64,000 nucleotides of DNA, taken from contig CM061097.1 of NCBI GenBank assembly GCA_030770545.1, positions 682,501 through 746,500 on the forward strand, written 5' to 3'. Of this stretch, positions 63,315 to 64,000 are shown piece after piece; the first letter of the stretch is position 1, and the number at the start of each line of letters is the position of its first letter. The position numbers and the translations under genes were made by a program. A model generated the notes under the pieces. The model saw nothing but the letters and a program-made list of their open reading frames with translations. It did no database searches and was not told the origin of the DNA. The stretch is from Macropodus opercularis. Lineage: Eukaryota; Chordata; Actinopteri; Anabantiformes; Osphronemidae.

Positions 63315-64000
63315 AGGCTTTATAACAAACACACCAGTAAACTCCAGCACAATGTATCTATGTATGTACGTATGTATATATATATGTACATTTATGTATG
63401 TATGAGTTGTATGTGGTGGGTCCATCTCAACACGAGCTAACAGCTACTAAAGGCTCCGTCAGCACCACAGGGAACATTGAGATGGTTGTTGTTGTTGACG
63501 CATATTAGACACGACACAAAGTCCGATGAAATGTGAGACCTCGTGCGTAACGACGCTTGTTTCTTTCTGTTTACGTTCAGCTGAGAGCAGCATGAATATG
63601 ACGTCACGTATCAATCTATGAAACTTCCGGTTCATGATCAGATGGTCTGAGGCGCGAAGCGTAACAAGGAAGTGTCGCACCTTTTCACGGAGCCGCCGTG
63701 AACGCACCAATCATCACGTGTATGAATGGGAAGAATCATTATCTCTATTCAGGCAGCGGAGAAGCAGACTCTATTCCCTCTCCCCCTCCTTGACTGACGG
63801 TGTCTCCATTCAACCATCGCTTTTAATGTTTCATGGCCACGTTATATCCACGTTAACATAGTCTGACATTTCTAAGTCAGTTAAAGAAGGATTCTATAAG
63901 GATTAACCAATAAAATCAAATGTCATATCGGAAGCGATGCATTATGGGAGGAGTCTACAGCGACACCTGGTGTTGTAGAGGAAAACAACTCTCCATCACG
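63315..64000. other. Intergenic region upstream of mak16
   Basis: No exon recognised. A consensus CRE, TGACGTCA, is at 63600-63607 and could serve mak16 or a gene beyond the window edge. Confidence 0.4.
63361..63410. repeat. (TATG)n/(TA)n microsatellite
   Basis: Alternating tatg, tacg and tata units. Confidence 0.8.

Overview
The window is vertebrate nuclear DNA, most likely from a teleost fish. All eight multi-exon genes have clear vertebrate orthologues. Introns are short with GT..AG ends, there are many microsatellites and minisatellites, and two copies of an interspersed repeat that I recall as common in ray-finned fish are present. No prokaryotic, viral or organellar genes are visible. 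All gene models below were assembled by hand from splice sites and reading-frame continuity. In the models taken as complete, every intron phase matches and every frame closes at a stop.

Layout. kansl3 (-) 664-6749; a possible small three-exon ORF (+) sharing the kansl3 promoter, 7584-8756; antxr1 (+) 10185-17709; an unrecognised GC-rich intronless ORF (+) 19089-19565; gfpt1 (-) 20957-30057; rsph14 (+) 30987-33185; dmtn (+) coding 40011-43610, with a probable noncoding first exon near 34.3 kb; an AFAP1L2/XB130-like gene (-) 46149-54127; rab14 (+) 55346-57494; mak16 (-) 60172-63123. The predicted lengths are 845, 577, 682, 340, 408, 576, 215 and 304 aa for kansl3, antxr1, gfpt1, rsph14, dmtn, the AFAP1L2-like gene, rab14 and mak16. 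All are close to the human proteins except the AFAP1L2-like gene, which is about 240 residues short, and the kansl3 C-terminus.

The genes are housekeeping or cell-biology genes with no shared pathway: chromatin acetylation (kansl3), matrix receptor (antxr1), hexosamine synthesis (gfpt1), cilium (rsph14), actin (dmtn and the AFAP1L2-like gene), endosomal trafficking (rab14) and ribosome assembly (mak16). They are organised as divergent pairs that may share promoters and convergent pairs whose facing AATAAA signals lie 18-85 bp apart. The rsph14 promoter has a near-perfect RFX X-box, and the gfpt1 promoter has an XBP1-type UPRE.

Most of the unusual structure is tandem repeat DNA in introns and promoters. 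There is a 16-bp array before antxr1, a GA tract before the dmtn first exon, and a 1.2-kb CT tract with no AG dinucleotide in dmtn intron 1. The AFAP1L2-like gene has a trinucleotide-register array 24 bp from a splice donor and an indel-free 10-bp array of about 0.83 kb in intron 1. The long 'ORFs' across these repeats are artefacts of stop-free repeat units. I found no CRISPR array, rRNA, tRNA or intact transposon.
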